Positions 4,368 to 5,909 of a DNA stretch of 5,909 nucleotides are shown here, in pieces. Source of the DNA: Cyanobacteria bacterium UBA1186 (GTDB lineage Bacteria; Cyanobacteriota; Vampirovibrionia; Gastranaerophilales; Gastranaerophilaceae); the NCBI GenBank assembly GCA_002309875.1, contig DBYM01000075.1:2414-8322 (forward strand), given 5' to 3'. Every line of letters begins with the position of its first letter. The first letter of the stretch is position 1. Below the pieces are notes generated by a model. That model saw only the letters and a list, made by a program, of their open reading frames with translations. It ran no database searches and was not told the DNA's origin. The translations under genes were made by a program, and so were the position numbers.

Positions 4368-5909
4368 ATGCAAAACAGTGTAAGTAACGAAAACATAGTA
4401 GAATTTGCCTCGAAAGCGTCAGAAACAAGAACAGGTACATCATCAATTCCGAGTGAACTTACCGGTCACTCTAAACCTGTTATGCAGGAGACGCCTAAAC
4501 CTGCCCAAATTAAGCCTTTAAATACACAGGCAATTTGTGTTATCAAAAAAGACGGAACAAAAGAACCGTTTGATAACCAAAAAATTATTAATGCAGTTAA
4601 GAAATCCGCTGCACGTGCTTTGGTAGAATTTACCGAAGAGGACTTGAAAAGTATATGTGACTTCGTAAATAATAATATTATAAGAATGAATAAACAGGAA
4701 GTTGCTATCGCTGATATGCACAATCTTGTTGAAAGCGCTCTTGAACATTTATACCCGCAGGTTGCGCAGAGTTACAGAAATTACAGAAACTACAAGCAGG
4801 ATTTCGTACACATGCTCGACAAAGTTTATCAGGAATCTCAAAGAATTATGTACATTGGGGACAAAGAAAACTCCAATGCCGATTCTACTTTGGTATCAAC
4901 CAAACGTTCACTGATTTTCAACGAACTTAACAAAGAATTGTATAAAAAGTTCTTCCTGACTGTTGATGAATTACAGGCAATCAGAGACGGTTACATTTAT
5001 ATTCACGATATGTCAGCAAGACGTGACACAATGAACTGCTGTTTATTTGATGTTGCCTCCGTTCTTAAAGGCGGTTTTGAAATGGGCAACTTGTGGTACA
5101 ACGAGCCTAAATCATTAGACGTTGCATTTGATGTAATCGGTGATATCGTTATGGCAGCAGCAAGCCAGCAGTACGGCGGATTTACCGTTCCTGAAGTTGA
5201 TAAAATCCTTGCGCCGTATGCAGAAAAAACATTCGAAAGACAAAATGAAAAGTATTTATGCTTAGGTCTGGACTTTGAAAAAGCAAGAGAAGCGGCTATG
5301 GAAGATGTTCGTAAAGACTTTGAACAGGGCTTCCAAGGTTGGGAATACAAGTTTAATACCGTCGCATCTTCAAGAGGCGACTATCCGTTCATCACGGTAA
5401 CAGCAGGTTTGGGAACAGAGCCTTATGAAAAAATGGCAACCATCGCTATGCTGAAGATTCGTATGAACGGTCAGGGTAAGAAAGAAAATAAAAAGCCGGT
5501 ATTATTCCCTAAGATTGTATTCTTATACGACGAAAATATCCACGGCGAAGGCAAAATCAATCACGACGTATTTGAAGCAGGTATTGAATGTTCTAAGAGA
5601 GCAATGTATCCTGACTGGTTATCACTTTCGGGCGAAGGTTATGTTGCTGAAATGTACAAGAAATACGGCAGAGTTGTTTCACCAATGGGCTGCAGAGCAT
5701 TCCTTTCACCTTGGTTTGAAAGAGGCGGTATGGAGCCTGCTGATGAAAATGACAAACCTGTATTCGTAGGCCGTTTCAATATCGGTGCAATCAGCTTACA
5801 CCTGCCTATGATTTATGCAAAGGCAAAGAAAGAAAGCAAAGACTTTTACGAAGTGCTTGATTACTATATGGAATTAATCAGACAGCTTCATATCAGAACT
5901 TATGAATAC
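4368..5909 (+). CDS. nrdD: Anaerobic (class III) ribonucleoside-triphosphate reductase, 5' part
   Basis: 514 codons are visible before the right edge; the frame is still open, so the C-terminus, including the glycyl-radical site, is missing. NrdD reduces ribonucleoside triphosphates to dNTPs anaerobically in the cytoplasm, after the radical-SAM activase NrdG forms the glycyl radical; NrdG would be expected nearby outside the window. Residues 1-54 form a polar Ser/Thr/Pro-rich extension. About 55-147 is an ATP-cone allosteric domain (ICVIKKDGTKEPFDNQKIINAV... to YRNYKQDF). The catalytic barrel follows: IHDMSARRDTMNCCLFD (212-228, with C224/C225), AASQQYGGFTVP (264-275), TVTAGLGTEP (343-352) and SPMGCRAF (438-445), whose C442 is the likely thiyl-radical cysteine. 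In class III enzymes a second cysteine opposite it, here within C224/C225, takes part in catalysis. It has its own upstream regulatory region and is insulated from gatB by a terminator. Confidence 0.95.
   Translation, partial: MQNSVSNENIVEFASKASETRTGTSSIPSELTGHSKPVMQETPKPAQIKPLNTQAICVIKKDGTKEPFDNQKIINAVKKSAARALVEFTEEDLKSICDFVNNNIIRMNKQEVAIADMHNLVESALEHLYPQVAQSYRNYRNYKQDFVHMLDKVYQESQRIMYIGDKENSNADSTLVSTKRSLIFNELNKELYKKFFLTVDELQAIRDGYIYIHDMSARRDTMNCCLFDVASVLKGGFEMGNLWYNEPKSLDVAFDVIGDIVMAAASQQYGGFTVPEVDKILAPYAEKTFERQNEKYLCLGLDFEKAREAAMEDVRKDFEQGFQGWEYKFNTVASSRGDYPFITVTAGLGTEPYEKMATIAMLKIRMNGQGKKENKKPVLFPKIVFLYDENIHGEGKINHDVFEAGIECSKRAMYPDWLSLSGEGYVAEMYKKYGRVVSPMGCRAFLSPWFERGGMEPADENDKPVFVGRFNIGAISLHLPMIYAKAKKESKDFYEVLDYYMELIRQLHIRTYEY

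Noticed and set aside
5003..5769. Short open frames on both strands inside nrdD
   Set aside because: They overlap the continuous nrdD frame with clear family motifs and have no supporting signals.

Overview
The window is about 5.9 kb of low-GC bacterial chromosome. It carries four complete protein genes and one gene cut by the right edge, and it looks like ordinary housekeeping and metabolic DNA rather than a mobile or defence region. A class III (anaerobic, oxygen-sensitive) ribonucleotide reductase points to an organism that can live anaerobically. A GatB subunit implies that Asn-tRNA and/or Gln-tRNA is made by transamidation. The low GC, the dispersed-type GC-rich hairpin repeat and this gene set would fit a gut anaerobe such as a Gastranaerophilales/Vampirovibrionia (non-photosynthetic cyanobacterial) lineage. 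That placement is an inference from general resemblance and is weak.

Left part (2-1691, minus strand): a probable two-gene operon is read leftwards from a well-formed sigma-70 promoter at 1663-1691. Its first gene is a PLP-dependent enzyme of the methionine gamma-lyase-like / 'aluminium resistance' family (379-1602). Its second is a small DUF4870-like membrane protein (2-349), 29 bp downstream with a perfect AGGAGG ribosome binding site. The ~54-nt leader of the operon is almost entirely a GC-rich element of two abutting perfect hairpins (1615-1652).

Middle (1734-3977, plus strand): a secreted von Willebrand factor A (vWA) protein with a complete MIDAS metal site is divergently transcribed from the operon. 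It is followed, after a short intergenic stretch with three tandem GGGGTAAA units and an extended -10 element, by gatB. gatB ends in a strong intrinsic terminator (3981-4013).

Right part (4014-5909): an AT-rich non-coding region of about 350 bp holds a plausible promoter, two perfect dyads and a repeated ATTTTTAACAA motif. It leads to nrdD, which runs off the right edge; 514 codons are visible, starting with an unusual Ser/Thr/Pro-rich N-terminal extension ahead of the ATP-cone.

The genes do not form one pathway. I see no convincing evidence for a new system. The items most worth a second look are the double-hairpin leader of the lyase gene and the structured upstream region of nrdD.
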